Of a DNA stretch of 64,000 nucleotides, positions 42,996-51,149 are shown in pieces. The notes below the pieces were generated by a model. It worked only from the letters and a program-made list of their open reading frames with translations. It made no database searches and had not been told where the DNA came from. The stretch spans positions 1 to 64,000 of the forward strand of contig NZ_JAPDOE010000003.1 of assembly GCF_026013365.1 (NCBI RefSeq), in the 5' to 3' direction. The position numbers and the translations under genes were made by a program. Positions within the stretch are counted from its first letter, which is position 1, and every line of letters starts with the position of its first letter. Origin of the DNA: Paenibacillus sp. LS1. GTDB taxonomy: Bacteria > Bacillota > Bacilli > Paenibacillales > Paenibacillaceae.

Positions 42996-43979
42996 CTATT
43001 CCTCACCCATATGCTTCATGCACTGCTCCAGCGTTGCTGCCGTCTCATGCCATTGGTTCCGCAGCTGTTCCCTCGGCCACACACATGCCTCACTCCTCAG
43101 GTCACTATCAATCAAACGCAGCATCCAGAGTGAGAATACAATAGCATAAGCATCGTACCATCCTGCAAAAGAAACCCGTTCAATCTGCACGCCCAGGCTC
43201 CCCAGCTTGTCCAAATACACATCTATAACTCGCTCTCGCAAAGCAGGCGTAACCGTTCTGGGAAACAGCGGATGTGAGAGATCCACTAGATGATATATAT
43301 CCCACAGTGGCGTATTCAAATGCGCATGCTCCCAGTCCAAGATGACCAGTCTGCCGTCCACATCCGCCATATTTCCGGGATGCAGGTCTCCGTGACACAG
43401 AACAGTTGGAAGTTGCTCCTCAGCTGTGAGAATCAACGTGGCAATCTTGTCCCAATCGGATGCGGATAGCTGCATATCCAGTCTGGATAACAGTTCATCG
43501 GTAGATTGCCTATGCATTTGCAACTCTTCCAACATTGTGCGAATGGACGGCTTCTGGCCCACGCTAGGCAGCTCACTCCAATCCGTAACAGGCAATGCAT
43601 GCCACGCTGCCATATATACCGCTGCACCGAGCATCGTCGCTTCTTGTGAATCATGCACCAGTTGACCCAGATCCTCATAGATCATCCAGCTCTGTGCCGT
43701 TGCAATGGTAAGATCCGACGCTGCAATGAGTTGCGGATAGATTGGTGGTAAGCCAGACATCACACGCTCGTACATCCATCGTTCCCGTCCATGCTGTGCA
43801 GGATTCGTCAGTGGTTTGAAAATATAACTGCCACCGGTAGGAACAGTGAATCGCTCCACATATCGTCCGTTCATTCCTTTATACAATTGTTCGCGGCTTG
43901 TTATATAATGAACATTCAGCATTCCTTCGAGCGTCACCCAGCTGTATGCATCCAACTCTTCATTCACGCTACTCACCAT
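42996..43979 (-). CDS. APH-family phosphotransferase
   Basis: The 327-residue protein has the kinase-like APH fold with CHGDLHPGN (catalytic loop) and LVILDWEHAHLNTPLWDIYHL (metal site). The N-terminal lobe is degenerate (VPTGGSYIFKPL). It forms an operon with a GT4 glycosyltransferase and a small membrane protein. Spore-coat kinases of the CotS/CotI type share this fold and context with glycosyltransferases, so a surface-glycan role is as likely as drug modification. It is divergent from a TetR gene 160 bp away. Confidence 0.72.
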   Translation of the reverse strand: MVSSVNEELDAYSWVTLEGMLNVHYITSREQLYKGMNGRYVERFTVPTGGSYIFKPLTNPAQHGRERWMYERVMSGLPPIYPQLIAASDLTIATAQSWMIYEDLGQLVHDSQEATMLGAAVYMAAWHALPVTDWSELPSVGQKPSIRTMLEELQMHRQSTDELLSRLDMQLSASDWDKIATLILTAEEQLPTVLCHGDLHPGNMADVDGRLVILDWEHAHLNTPLWDIYHLVDLSHPLFPRTVTPALRERVIDVYLDKLGSLGVQIERVSFAGWYDAYAIVFSLWMLRLIDSDLRSEACVWPREQLRNQWHETAATLEQCMKHMGEE

Positions 43980-44104
43980 CCATTTCGTTCTCGCTACCGC
44001 TCCGATTATGATTTCTATTCATCATACGTTGCCGCTCACAAGCCTGCAAGCTTTGGTCGTAAGCGCTTATTCAGGATCTCAAGTCATAGGTTCTAAAGTG
44101 CTTG

Positions 44105-44133
44105 TTGCATTTTGGTTAGTAATCACTTACTAT
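44105..44133 (+). promoter_or_regulatory. Promoter with embedded TetR operator (autoregulation, leaderless)
   Basis: TTGCAT, a 17-nt spacer and TACTAT form a sigma-A promoter. The perfect inverted repeat TAGTAA-TCAC-TTACTA (44117-44132) fills the spacer and the -10 box, so a bound repressor blocks polymerase. The ATG follows 6 nt after the -10 hexamer, so the transcript should be leaderless or nearly so. Confidence 0.7.
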
Positions 44134-44139
44134 AAAATC

Positions 44140-44730
44140 ATGAAGAACAAATCTCATGTGGATAGTAAAAAGAAAGATATCCTACAAGCGGCGATGCGCT
44201 TGTTCGCAACCAAAGGCGTTGACGGCATATCCGTCAAAGAGATCGGTGACGCCGCCGGAGTAACCGATGCGGCGATCTACAAACATTTTAAAAACAAAGA
44301 TGCCGTTGCCCTGGAAGCCTTCACCCAATACTGTGTCGACTATACTGCACTAATTGATGGGTATGTTCGACAGGAAGGTCCGGTGCTGGAACGCTTCAAG
44401 CAACTGGTTACCGAGGTTCTCCATCTGCATGATGAAGATCCCTACGGACTGCTGCTGATTTCACAGAATCACGAAATATTTATTGAAGCCGGAAGCAGCG
44501 AGGATTACCGTCAGCCATTGGATGCGTTAATGGATCTAATCGATCAGGGTATAATGCGAGGTGAGCTGCCTCAGCAGGATTCACGGCTCACAGCCGTTCT
44601 GGTGATCGGTGCAATTACGCGTATGGCGGTCTCCAGTATGCAGGGTGAACTGCCAGAGTTGTTGGTCCCCTACACCGGGGAGACGGTTCACCGACTTACA
44701 TCGATGTTGGGGCAGGTACCCCAAGAGTAG
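44140..44730 (+). CDS. TetR-family repressor
   Basis: The 196-residue protein has an N-terminal helix-turn-helix (KKKDILQAAMRLFATKGVDGISVKEIGDAAGVTDAAIYKHFKNKDAV) and a helical C-terminal ligand domain. The frame is open to 44008, but only the ATG at 44140 fits the family and the promoter. No ribosome binding site precedes it. The operator in its own promoter recurs in the promoter of the downstream oxidoreductase gene, so the two genes form a small regulon, probably a response to a toxic electrophile or quinone. Confidence 0.85.
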   Translation: MKNKSHVDSKKKDILQAAMRLFATKGVDGISVKEIGDAAGVTDAAIYKHFKNKDAVALEAFTQYCVDYTALIDGYVRQEGPVLERFKQLVTEVLHLHDEDPYGLLLISQNHEIFIEAGSSEDYRQPLDALMDLIDQGIMRGELPQQDSRLTAVLVIGAITRMAVSSMQGELPELLVPYTGETVHRLTSMLGQVPQE

Positions 44731-44842
44731 CGAGGCAGAGTGGTAGCCATTTGACCTCGCAGAACACCAAGTAATGTTTGGGGCTACACGTTATAAAAAG
44801 AGAATCGTCAGCATACCATCAGGATATACAGATGGATTACCG

Positions 44843-44866
44843 GGTCATACGTGACCTTTTCTTTTT
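44843..44866 (+). terminator. Terminator of the TetR gene
   Basis: GGTCA-TACG-TGACC is a perfect stem-loop followed by TTTTCTTTTT. It overlaps the -35 box of the next promoter by two bases, so the two units are separately transcribed. Confidence 0.75.
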
Positions 44867-44894
44867 GCACATGAGGTTAGTGTTCATTAACTAA
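44865..44894 (+). promoter_or_regulatory. Promoter and TetR operator of the oxidoreductase gene
   Basis: TTGCAC, a 17-nt spacer and TAACTA make a promoter of the same geometry as that of the TetR gene. TTAGTGTTCATTAACTAA (44877-44894) matches the upstream operator at 13 of 18 positions and has inverted arms TTAGT/ACTAA in the same place relative to the -35 box. Confidence 0.7.
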
Positions 44895-44918
44895 AATAGT
44901 CAGGACGTGTCATCTTCC

Positions 44919-45497
44919 ATGAAAAAAATATTAATTATTCAAGGCAATCCCGTCTCACCCAGTTATAACGGCGCAATCGCCGAGGCTTACCGCAAAGGTG
45001 CGGTTCAAGCCGGCGCCGACGTTCGCATGATCACCCTGAACGAGTTGGCATTCAACATGAATCTGGAAGGCGGATATCGTAATAAACTTCCGCTTGAACC
45101 CGATTTGTTACAAGCCCAAGAAGCGATCAAGTGGGCCGAGCATCTTGTATGGGTATTCCCAATCTGGTGGGGAGGACCACCTGCCCTACTGAAAGGTTTC
45201 ATTGACCGAATCTTCATGCCAGGTTACGCCTTCAAGTATCAAAAAGGAAAACCTTTCCCGGATCAACTGCTCAAAGGCCGCACCGCCCGCATGATCACCA
45301 CCATGGATGGTCCGAGTTGGTACTTCAAGTGGTTCCAGGGTGAGCCCGCACACAAAATGATGAAAATCTCCACATTTGGACTCACTGGCATCAAACCTGT
45401 TCGGATAACAACTGTAGATCAAGTTGGTAAAAAGTCCGAAGAACAGAGAAAGAATTGGCTGGATAAGATCGAACATCTTGGGCGGAAGATGGGGTAA
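44919..45497 (+). CDS. NAD(P)H-dependent oxidoreductase, flavodoxin-like fold
   Basis: The 192-residue protein is of the KefF/MdaB/YwrO type: KKILIIQGNPVSPSYNGAIAEAY at the start, LVWVFPIWWGGPPALLKGFIDRIFMPGYAFKY in the middle and a typical active-site segment ITTMDGPSWYFKWF. Such flavoproteins reduce quinones or nitro compounds with NAD(P)H and relieve oxidative stress. I prefer the ATG at 44919; an in-frame GTG at 44907 sits too near the AGGA site. It is regulated by the upstream TetR through a shared operator. Confidence 0.85.
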   Translation: MKKILIIQGNPVSPSYNGAIAEAYRKGAVQAGADVRMITLNELAFNMNLEGGYRNKLPLEPDLLQAQEAIKWAEHLVWVFPIWWGGPPALLKGFIDRIFMPGYAFKYQKGKPFPDQLLKGRTARMITTMDGPSWYFKWFQGEPAHKMMKISTFGLTGIKPVRITTVDQVGKKSEEQRKNWLDKIEHLGRKMG

Positions 45498-45524
45498 GAA
45501 AGAAAACCTCCTATTTCTAAACAA

Positions 45525-45567
45525 AAAGGGATGTCCCTACGTCATGTTTAAGACGGGACACCCCTTT
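45525..45567 (+). terminator. Terminator of the oxidoreductase gene
   Basis: AAAGGGATGTCCC and GGGACACCCCTTT form a long stem with one mismatch around a 17-nt loop. It is followed by TGTTG, so the T-tract is weak. The 45568-45689 stretch shows nothing further. Confidence 0.6.
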
Positions 45568-45689
45568 GTTGCGTTCGTTATGGTCTAACGAACCTTGCAC
45601 ACGCTATTAGCTTCAAATCCTACAGATCTGCAATGTAATGAATCGTGAACGCGTTATTTACACGATCCCGCAATAATACAAGCAACGCA

Positions 45690-46490
45690 TTACCCAAACG
45701 AAATACGACCCGATGGATGCTCAGGCAAAATAGATGTAACCAACTGCTGTACAGCTGGATGATCCGACTGCATGACCGAATCCCCGGCATCACCGCTATA
45801 GACAATCCTGCCCTGATCCATTACGGCAATGCGGTCACAGATCGTCATGGCGGCACGAATGTCATGCGTGATAAAGAGATATGACAATCCGTATGATGCT
45901 CTGAGCTCCGCCAATAAGGATAGGATTTGCGTCTGATGCACCATATCCAGACTGCTGATCGATTCGTCCAGTACGATTAACTTTGGCTTGAGCGCGATAG
46001 CTCGTGCGATGTTGACCCTCTGTAATTGCCCGCCGCTGAACTGGTGCGGAAGCTTATTTGCATCCTCAGGTGTAAGTCCAACCTGCTCAAGCAGTTGTCC
46101 AACCACACGAAATTGTTCTTTGGCTGACAAACGCTCGTAGTTATCCAGCGGCTCCCCAATGATCTGCGCGGCAGTCATAAGCGGATTCACAGCCGAATAA
46201 CAGTCCTGGAACACGACCTGCAGATCACGTCGTAATTCCTTGAGTACTGGTTTGCTAGATCGGTAGATATCCTGTCCTTGAAACAAAACCTGACCCTGGC
46301 TGGGCTTCTCCAGACCAAGAATGATTTTGCCCAAAGTACTTTTACCTGCTCCACTCGTACCCAGCAGCCCCAGACATACACCCTTTTCAATTGTAAGTGA
46401 GATATCTGCCAGCACAGGAGGACGCGCTCCCGAACGATCCAGCCAATTGCGTTTGCCATAACTATGGCTTACTTCACGTACATGAAGCAT
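45690..46490 (-). CDS. Nickel/dipeptide-type ABC ATPase (NikE/DppF-like)
   Basis: The 266-residue protein has Walker A GTSGAGKST, Q-loop VVFQDCYSAVNP (family signature of Opp/Nik systems), signature FSGGQLQRVNIARAIALKP and Walker B LIVLDE. AGGAGG is 8 nt before ATG 46490. It is the last gene of a five-gene importer whose promoter carries a Fur box, so the cargo is likely a metal complex rather than a peptide. A 161-nt gap separates it from the NikD-like gene. Confidence 0.85.
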   Translation of the reverse strand: MLHVREVSHSYGKRNWLDRSGARPPVLADISLTIEKGVCLGLLGTSGAGKSTLGKIILGLEKPSQGQVLFQGQDIYRSSKPVLKELRRDLQVVFQDCYSAVNPLMTAAQIIGEPLDNYERLSAKEQFRVVGQLLEQVGLTPEDANKLPHQFSGGQLQRVNIARAIALKPKLIVLDESISSLDMVHQTQILSLLAELRASYGLSYLFITHDIRAAMTICDRIAVMDQGRIVYSGDAGDSVMQSDHPAVQQLVTSILPEHPSGRISFG

Positions 46491-46651
46491 CAGGTCATCC
46501 TCCTCTCTTCTACTTGGCAGAAGCAATCTCCGAAGAAGACGAAATTACACATCACCATGTCCATTCCACCTCTACGACTACCCACTCAAAATACAGTTCA
46601 TACCCGCTCTACATATACTCTCATTGAACGATCCATCCCACATGTCATTCG

Positions 46652-47458
46652 CTATCGTCTCAAAGACACACTGGGTCTGGCATTTAACAACATCCGTGTA
46701 TACTCATGCTGCGGGTGATCGAACAGTTGATACACATCCGCCTGCTCCACAATTCGACCCTTCTGCATGACCGCGACTTCATCCGCCATTTGTGAGATCA
46801 CGCCCAGATCATGGGAGATGAGCAAAATGGATGTGCCATATTCCGTACGTAGCCGATCCAATTCCTGAAGCACCTTGAACTGATTTACGACATCCAGTGC
46901 CGTCGTTGGTTCATCAGCAATAACCAAGGCGGGTCGCAGGCACATCGATATGGCGATCATCACCCGCTGCAACATACCGCCACTCAGTTGGAAGGGGTAT
47001 CGTTTCATCAGCTTGGCCGGCTCGGGCAGGTTCATGTCTGCCAAGGCAGCCATAGCCCGCTCTCGGGCAGCTGCTTTCGAAATCCCCGTGTGCGTACGCA
47101 AGGTTTCTATGAATTGAGATCCAATCGTATATACGGGTGTAAAAGCATTCATCGGATTCTGCATAATAAATCCGATTTCCTTGCCTCGGATGCGCCGCAT
47201 CTCCTCACCTGACAACGAGCCAAGCTCCCGTCCATTCAGACGGATGCTACCCGTTACCTCCATCCTGCGCGGATCAAGCAGGTGAAGCAGCGCGTTACAC
47301 GTAACAGTCTTGCCGCTGCCACTCTCGCCGACAAGGCCGAAGACACGACCTTTTTTCAATTCAAAATCAATGGGCTCCAGTAACGGGACTAAACCCTCTG
47401 TTGTTCTAAGATTCACTTGCAGACCACGAACTTCAAGTACCTTCGCTGCATCATCCAT
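46652..47458 (-). CDS. Nickel/dipeptide-type ABC ATPase (NikD/DppD-like)
   Basis: The 268-residue protein has Walker A GESGSGKTVT, Q-loop FIMQNPMNAFTPVYTIGSQ, signature LSGGMLQRVMIAISM and Walker B ALVIADEPTTALD. The ATG at 47458 is 11 nt after GAGGGG; a GTG at 47470 overlaps that site. It partners with the NikE-like ATPase and the two permeases upstream. Confidence 0.86.
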   Translation of the reverse strand: MDDAAKVLEVRGLQVNLRTTEGLVPLLEPIDFELKKGRVFGLVGESGSGKTVTCNALLHLLDPRRMEVTGSIRLNGRELGSLSGEEMRRIRGKEIGFIMQNPMNAFTPVYTIGSQFIETLRTHTGISKAAARERAMAALADMNLPEPAKLMKRYPFQLSGGMLQRVMIAISMCLRPALVIADEPTTALDVVNQFKVLQELDRLRTEYGTSILLISHDLGVISQMADEVAVMQKGRIVEQADVYQLFDHPQHEYTRMLLNARPSVSLRR

Positions 47459-47497
47459 CGTTACGTTCACCCCTCGTATGCCTTCGATTCCGACTCA

Positions 47498-48328
47498 TTA
47501 CCTTTTTGCAATGCCATAACGCTCGGATAACGCTTCACCCAAGATGTTGAACGTAATGACTACCAGTAGAATCAATGCACCTGGATAGATCATCAATTCC
47601 GGATGACTGCGGATATAACTCGTTCCTTCATGAATCATGGCGCCCCACTCTGCATTCGGTGGTTGGATGCCAAGCCCCAAGAATGAAAGTGCCGATATAT
47701 CCATAATCGCCCATCCCATCTCCAACGTACCCATCACAACAATCGGACGCTGCACGTTGGGGATGATATGTTTGCGAATAATTGCCCACGAAGAAGAGCC
47801 GCTAATCCGCGCCGCCGCGATGAAGTTCCGTTCCTTCAGACTAACGACCATGTTCCGACAGATACGTGCATAGTACACCCACTGCACCATCATGAGTGCC
47901 AGAAGCACCTGCATCAGACCTGGACCAAAAATCCCCACAATACCGAGCACCAGCACCAGATTCGGAAACGCCATAATGCCTTCGCACAAGCGCATCAGCA
48001 GACTGTCCACCCAGCCACCAAGGTAACCGGAGATTGAACCTACAATGACACCTATCAGCAAAGAAGAAAGAAAGATCAGGGTGGCGAATCCGAGCGACAC
48101 CCGCGCTCCATACATCAGCCTAGTGAGATTGTCGCGTCCCAGATGATCCGTTCCGAGCCAATGCTCAAGCGATGGACCCGCCAGCTTCTGCAACAGATTC
48201 ACCTTCACAGGGTCATGAGGAGCAATCCATGGAGCTAATAACGCGATCACGAAGAAAAGCAATATAATCACCGAGCAGATCTGGATGGCTCTCTGTCCTT
48301 TAAATACCGCACGCCATTTGTTTATCAA
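47498..48328 (-). CDS. Nickel/dipeptide-type ABC permease (NikC/DppC-like)
   Basis: The 276-residue protein has an N-terminal span, the conserved HWLGTDHLGRDNLTRLMYGARVSLGFA of DppC/NikC permeases and the EAA motif AAARISGSSSWAIIRKHIIPN. The start is TTG at 48328, overlapping the stop of the NikB-like gene (TTGA). It forms the import channel together with that protein. Confidence 0.87.
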   Translation of the reverse strand: MINKWRAVFKGQRAIQICSVIILLFFVIALLAPWIAPHDPVKVNLLQKLAGPSLEHWLGTDHLGRDNLTRLMYGARVSLGFATLIFLSSLLIGVIVGSISGYLGGWVDSLLMRLCEGIMAFPNLVLVLGIVGIFGPGLMQVLLALMMVQWVYYARICRNMVVSLKERNFIAAARISGSSSWAIIRKHIIPNVQRPIVVMGTLEMGWAIMDISALSFLGLGIQPPNAEWGAMIHEGTSYIRSHPELMIYPGALILLVVITFNILGEALSERYGIAKR

Positions 48329-49269
48329 TGCTCCGCACGTCCTTTCGCTGAGATCCGTGGGTCCATAACGAGCTGCACCAGATCAACGAGCAGATTGCAT
48401 ACGATGAACAAGCATGCCGCCAGGAAGACATAACATTGAATAACGGGAATATCCCGGTTAAATATCGCATCGACAAAGTATCGTCCGAACCCAGGCCAGG
48501 AAAACACTTGCTCCACAATAATGGTTCCTGTGAGCAGCTTGCCCATACTCATCCCCATCCCCGTAATGAGGGGCGATATGGCGATTTTCAGCACATGTTT
48601 CAGCATAATGACTCGTTCGCGAATTCCGCGTGTTCTCGCGTACTGTACATATGTCTCCTGTAATTGCTCCAGTACGCTGGAACGCAACAATCGGGTGTAG
48701 ACCGCAATAAGAATCAAGGAAAGTGTAATCGTAGGCAGAACCAGATTCTCCCACGATCCACGCCCCTCCACAGGTAGCCAGTCCAATTTCACTGCGAAAA
48801 AGAAGATCAGCAGATAACCTAACCAGAATTGCGGAATAGATGCTCCAAAATAGGAAATTGCCCGGCTGACCATGTCAATCCAGCTATTCTTGTACACCGC
48901 CGCCAGTATTCCCAATGGAATACTCACCAAAACCGATAACAACATGCTCCAGAAGGCGAGTTCAGCCGTAGCCGGAAGCCTTAATTTCACTTCATCCCAT
49001 ACAGGTTTATTGGTGAGATACGAAGTGCCAAAGTCGAGCTTGGCAATCTTCTGAATTGTATGTGCATATTGGGTTAACAAAGGCTGATCCAGGCCAAACT
49101 CATGCCGTTTTTGCGCAAGCAACTCCGGTGTTGGATAGATATGAGCGGCTGTCAGATAAGCCTCGGCTGGATCAACCGGTGAAATATGAATAAGCGCAAA
49201 GGTAACAAGTGTAGCGATAAAAACGATAGGAATGATCGCGATCATTCGTTTACCGATATAACTGATCAC
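48325..49269 (-). CDS. Nickel/dipeptide-type ABC permease (NikB/DppB-like)
   Basis: The 314-residue protein has six spans, the family start IGKRMIAIIPIVFIATLVTFALIHISPVDPAEAY and the EAA region YVQYARTRGIRERVIMLKHVLKIAISPLI. GGGAGG favours the GTG at 49269; the TTG directly before it is also possible. It follows the substrate-binding protein by 43 bp. Confidence 0.87.
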   Translation of the reverse strand: MISYIGKRMIAIIPIVFIATLVTFALIHISPVDPAEAYLTAAHIYPTPELLAQKRHEFGLDQPLLTQYAHTIQKIAKLDFGTSYLTNKPVWDEVKLRLPATAELAFWSMLLSVLVSIPLGILAAVYKNSWIDMVSRAISYFGASIPQFWLGYLLIFFFAVKLDWLPVEGRGSWENLVLPTITLSLILIAVYTRLLRSSVLEQLQETYVQYARTRGIRERVIMLKHVLKIAISPLITGMGMSMGKLLTGTIIVEQVFSWPGFGRYFVDAIFNRDIPVIQCYVFLAACLFIVCNLLVDLVQLVMDPRISAKGRAEH

Positions 49270-49311
49270 CAAACGTTCCTCCCTTTTATCAAGCTACATG
49301 AAATTACTACT

Positions 49312-50946
49312 TTATTGATTGCCCAATTCAATTCCTACAAACGGATTTTCGTCACGGTTCGCCGGGAAAATAAAGTTGGAGATTTTCTTCTGATACACAG
49401 CCGTTTTCTTAATATAAGAGATCGGTACGATCGCCGATTGCTCCTGAAGTGTCTTCAGGATAGAGCCATATAACTCCTGGCGTTTCGTCTCGTCTGTAGA
49501 TGACAGTGCTGCATGCACCTGATCGTCCAGTTCCTTTTTCATCGGCAACGCACTCAGGGTCTCGGAAATCCCAAATCCAGGGCTCGCCACAACGTTAATG
49601 AAGGAATGTGGATCATATGGAGCGCCATAGTTATACCAGAAATACAGGTCAAAATCATTGGCTTTCAAACGTTTGATCTGAACCGTCAGTTCCAGTCCAG
49701 TGAGGTTTACCTTAACCCCAAGCTCGCTCCATTCCGCCTGAATGGTCTCAGCCATCGCTTTCTGAATCGGGTCTGTCTTGTCAAAAATCATCTCAAAATC
49801 AAGCTGCTGCCCGTCTTTCTCACGAACCGTGCCACCTGCAGGCAACTTCCAGCCCGCTTCATCCAGTAAAGCTTTGGATTTCTCCACGTCATACGTGATC
49901 GGTTCCAGGTCTACATTGGTGTACGGATAGTTTCTGGACAATACGGTATCGGCTGGTTCTTCCAATCCGGAAGTCACGCCTTCCACCATCGCCTGTTTGT
50001 TAAACCCTTGCTGAAGCGCCATCCGTACTCTGACATCGGACAGCTTCGGATTGGAAGAGTTCAGCAGCAAGCTGCGAGTACCCACCGGATCAGACAATTG
50101 AGTCACATATTCATCATTGTCACGCAGCTGTTGGAACGCATCCAGACTGATCACACCTTCACCATAGATCAAGTCGAGATCACCTTTTTCAAAAGCGAGT
50201 ACACGGGTTTCACCATCAGGAATGATTTTGACCGTAATCTGATCTACCTTCGGTGCTGTTCCCCAATAGTTCGGGTTACGCTTGAAGACGGCATATTCGT
50301 CCTGCTTGTATTCAGCCAGCATCCACGGGCCAGTTCCAACCGGCTCTTTGATGCCTTGTGATGTATCTCCGTCATCCGGGAATCCGGCTTCACCAAGGAA
50401 GCGGAAAGGACGAACCACCGACAAGTCCTGAAGAACAGGATAATACGGCTCTGTGAGTGTCAACCGGAAGGTCTGATCGTCCACAACCTCGGTCTTGTCG
50501 AGCACACCTACAATGCCCAGCCAGCTATGTGTATCTTTATTTTTCATTACAGCATCAAAATTCTTTTTCACAATCTCAGCATTAAATGGCGTACCATCTG
50601 AGAATTTCACACCTTGGCGAAGCTTGAATGTATATACTTTGCCGTCATCGGAGATGGTCCATGATTCTGCTAACGCAGGTTCCAGTTTTCCGTCCTTCTG
50701 GTAACTGATTAGCGGCTCATAGAGCATGGATTGGGCAAATAATTGCGAAGGATTGTACGTATGCGGATTCATTGTACCGATATCACGTGGCCATGACATC
50801 GTAATCGACTTCGTTGATGTCTGATCCGAAGAAGCAGATGAGGATTCATCTCCGCTTCCTGTATTGCTGCAACCCACGATAACGAATAGCAACAAGAGCA
50901 TAGTTGCCAGCGTGAGGGCCGAAGATTTGCGATGTTGTACAGACAT
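49312..50946 (-). CDS. Nickel/metal-complex or peptide-binding lipoprotein (NikA/CntA/DppA-like)
   Basis: The 544-residue family 5 solute-binding protein has signal peptide and lipobox VGC (LATMLLLLFVIVGCSN). Mature landmarks are SWPRDIGTMNPHTYNPSQLFAQSMLYEPL, KDGKLEPALAESWTISDDGKVYTFKLRQGVKFSDGTPF and VRMALQQGFNKQAMVEGV. These resemble NikA and CntA more than oligopeptide binders. AAGGGG precedes ATG 50946; the longer frame to 51000 overlaps the Fur box. A perfect Fur box in its leader argues for uptake of an iron- or nickel-type metal complex, possibly an opine metallophore. No opine synthesis genes are in the window. Confidence 0.82.
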   Translation of the reverse strand: MSVQHRKSSALTLATMLLLLFVIVGCSNTGSGDESSSASSDQTSTKSITMSWPRDIGTMNPHTYNPSQLFAQSMLYEPLISYQKDGKLEPALAESWTISDDGKVYTFKLRQGVKFSDGTPFNAEIVKKNFDAVMKNKDTHSWLGIVGVLDKTEVVDDQTFRLTLTEPYYPVLQDLSVVRPFRFLGEAGFPDDGDTSQGIKEPVGTGPWMLAEYKQDEYAVFKRNPNYWGTAPKVDQITVKIIPDGETRVLAFEKGDLDLIYGEGVISLDAFQQLRDNDEYVTQLSDPVGTRSLLLNSSNPKLSDVRVRMALQQGFNKQAMVEGVTSGLEEPADTVLSRNYPYTNVDLEPITYDVEKSKALLDEAGWKLPAGGTVREKDGQQLDFEMIFDKTDPIQKAMAETIQAEWSELGVKVNLTGLELTVQIKRLKANDFDLYFWYNYGAPYDPHSFINVVASPGFGISETLSALPMKKELDDQVHAALSSTDETKRQELYGSILKTLQEQSAIVPISYIKKTAVYQKKISNFIFPANRDENPFVGIELGNQ

Positions 50947-50974
50947 GGATGTTGAACCCCTTTTCTCTATTTTA

Positions 50975-50989
50975 TGATAATGATTATCA
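50975..50989. promoter_or_regulatory. Fur box
   Basis: TGATAAT-G-ATTATCA is a perfect 7-1-7 inverted repeat, the minimal Bacillus Fur box. It lies 29 nt upstream of the substrate-binding protein ATG and just downstream of the predicted transcription start, where binding would block the promoter. Confidence 0.85.
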
Positions 50990-51002
50990 TATTCATCCAT
51001 TA

Positions 51003-51031
51003 AGAATAGGCAGGAGCCCTCCTTTTGTCAA
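51003..51031 (-). promoter_or_regulatory. Promoter of the Fur-controlled importer
   Basis: The minus strand reads TTGACA, a 17-nt spacer and TATTCT. Transcription would begin near 50996, immediately before the Fur box. Confidence 0.6.
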
Positions 51032-51068
51032 CAAAATTCGACATTGTATGTATCACTACTAAATATGC

Positions 51069-51099
51069 CAAAAAAGCCCTTCCTGCGGGAGGAAGAGCC
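51069..51099 (-). terminator. Terminator of the GH26 mannanase gene
   Basis: On the minus strand GGCTCTTCCT and AGGAAGGGCT pair around CCCGC and are followed by TTTTTT. It lies 50 bp after the stop codon. Confidence 0.85.
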
Positions 51100-51149
51100 A
51101 CTTGGCCTGAATATCCGCACATATACACTAACAAGCTTGTCGTTACGTT

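Noticed and set aside
46490..46564. A 24-codon minus-strand ORF ending in TGATG at the NikE-like start
   Set aside because: The position could allow coupling, but the sequence is too short and compositionally odd to support as a gene.
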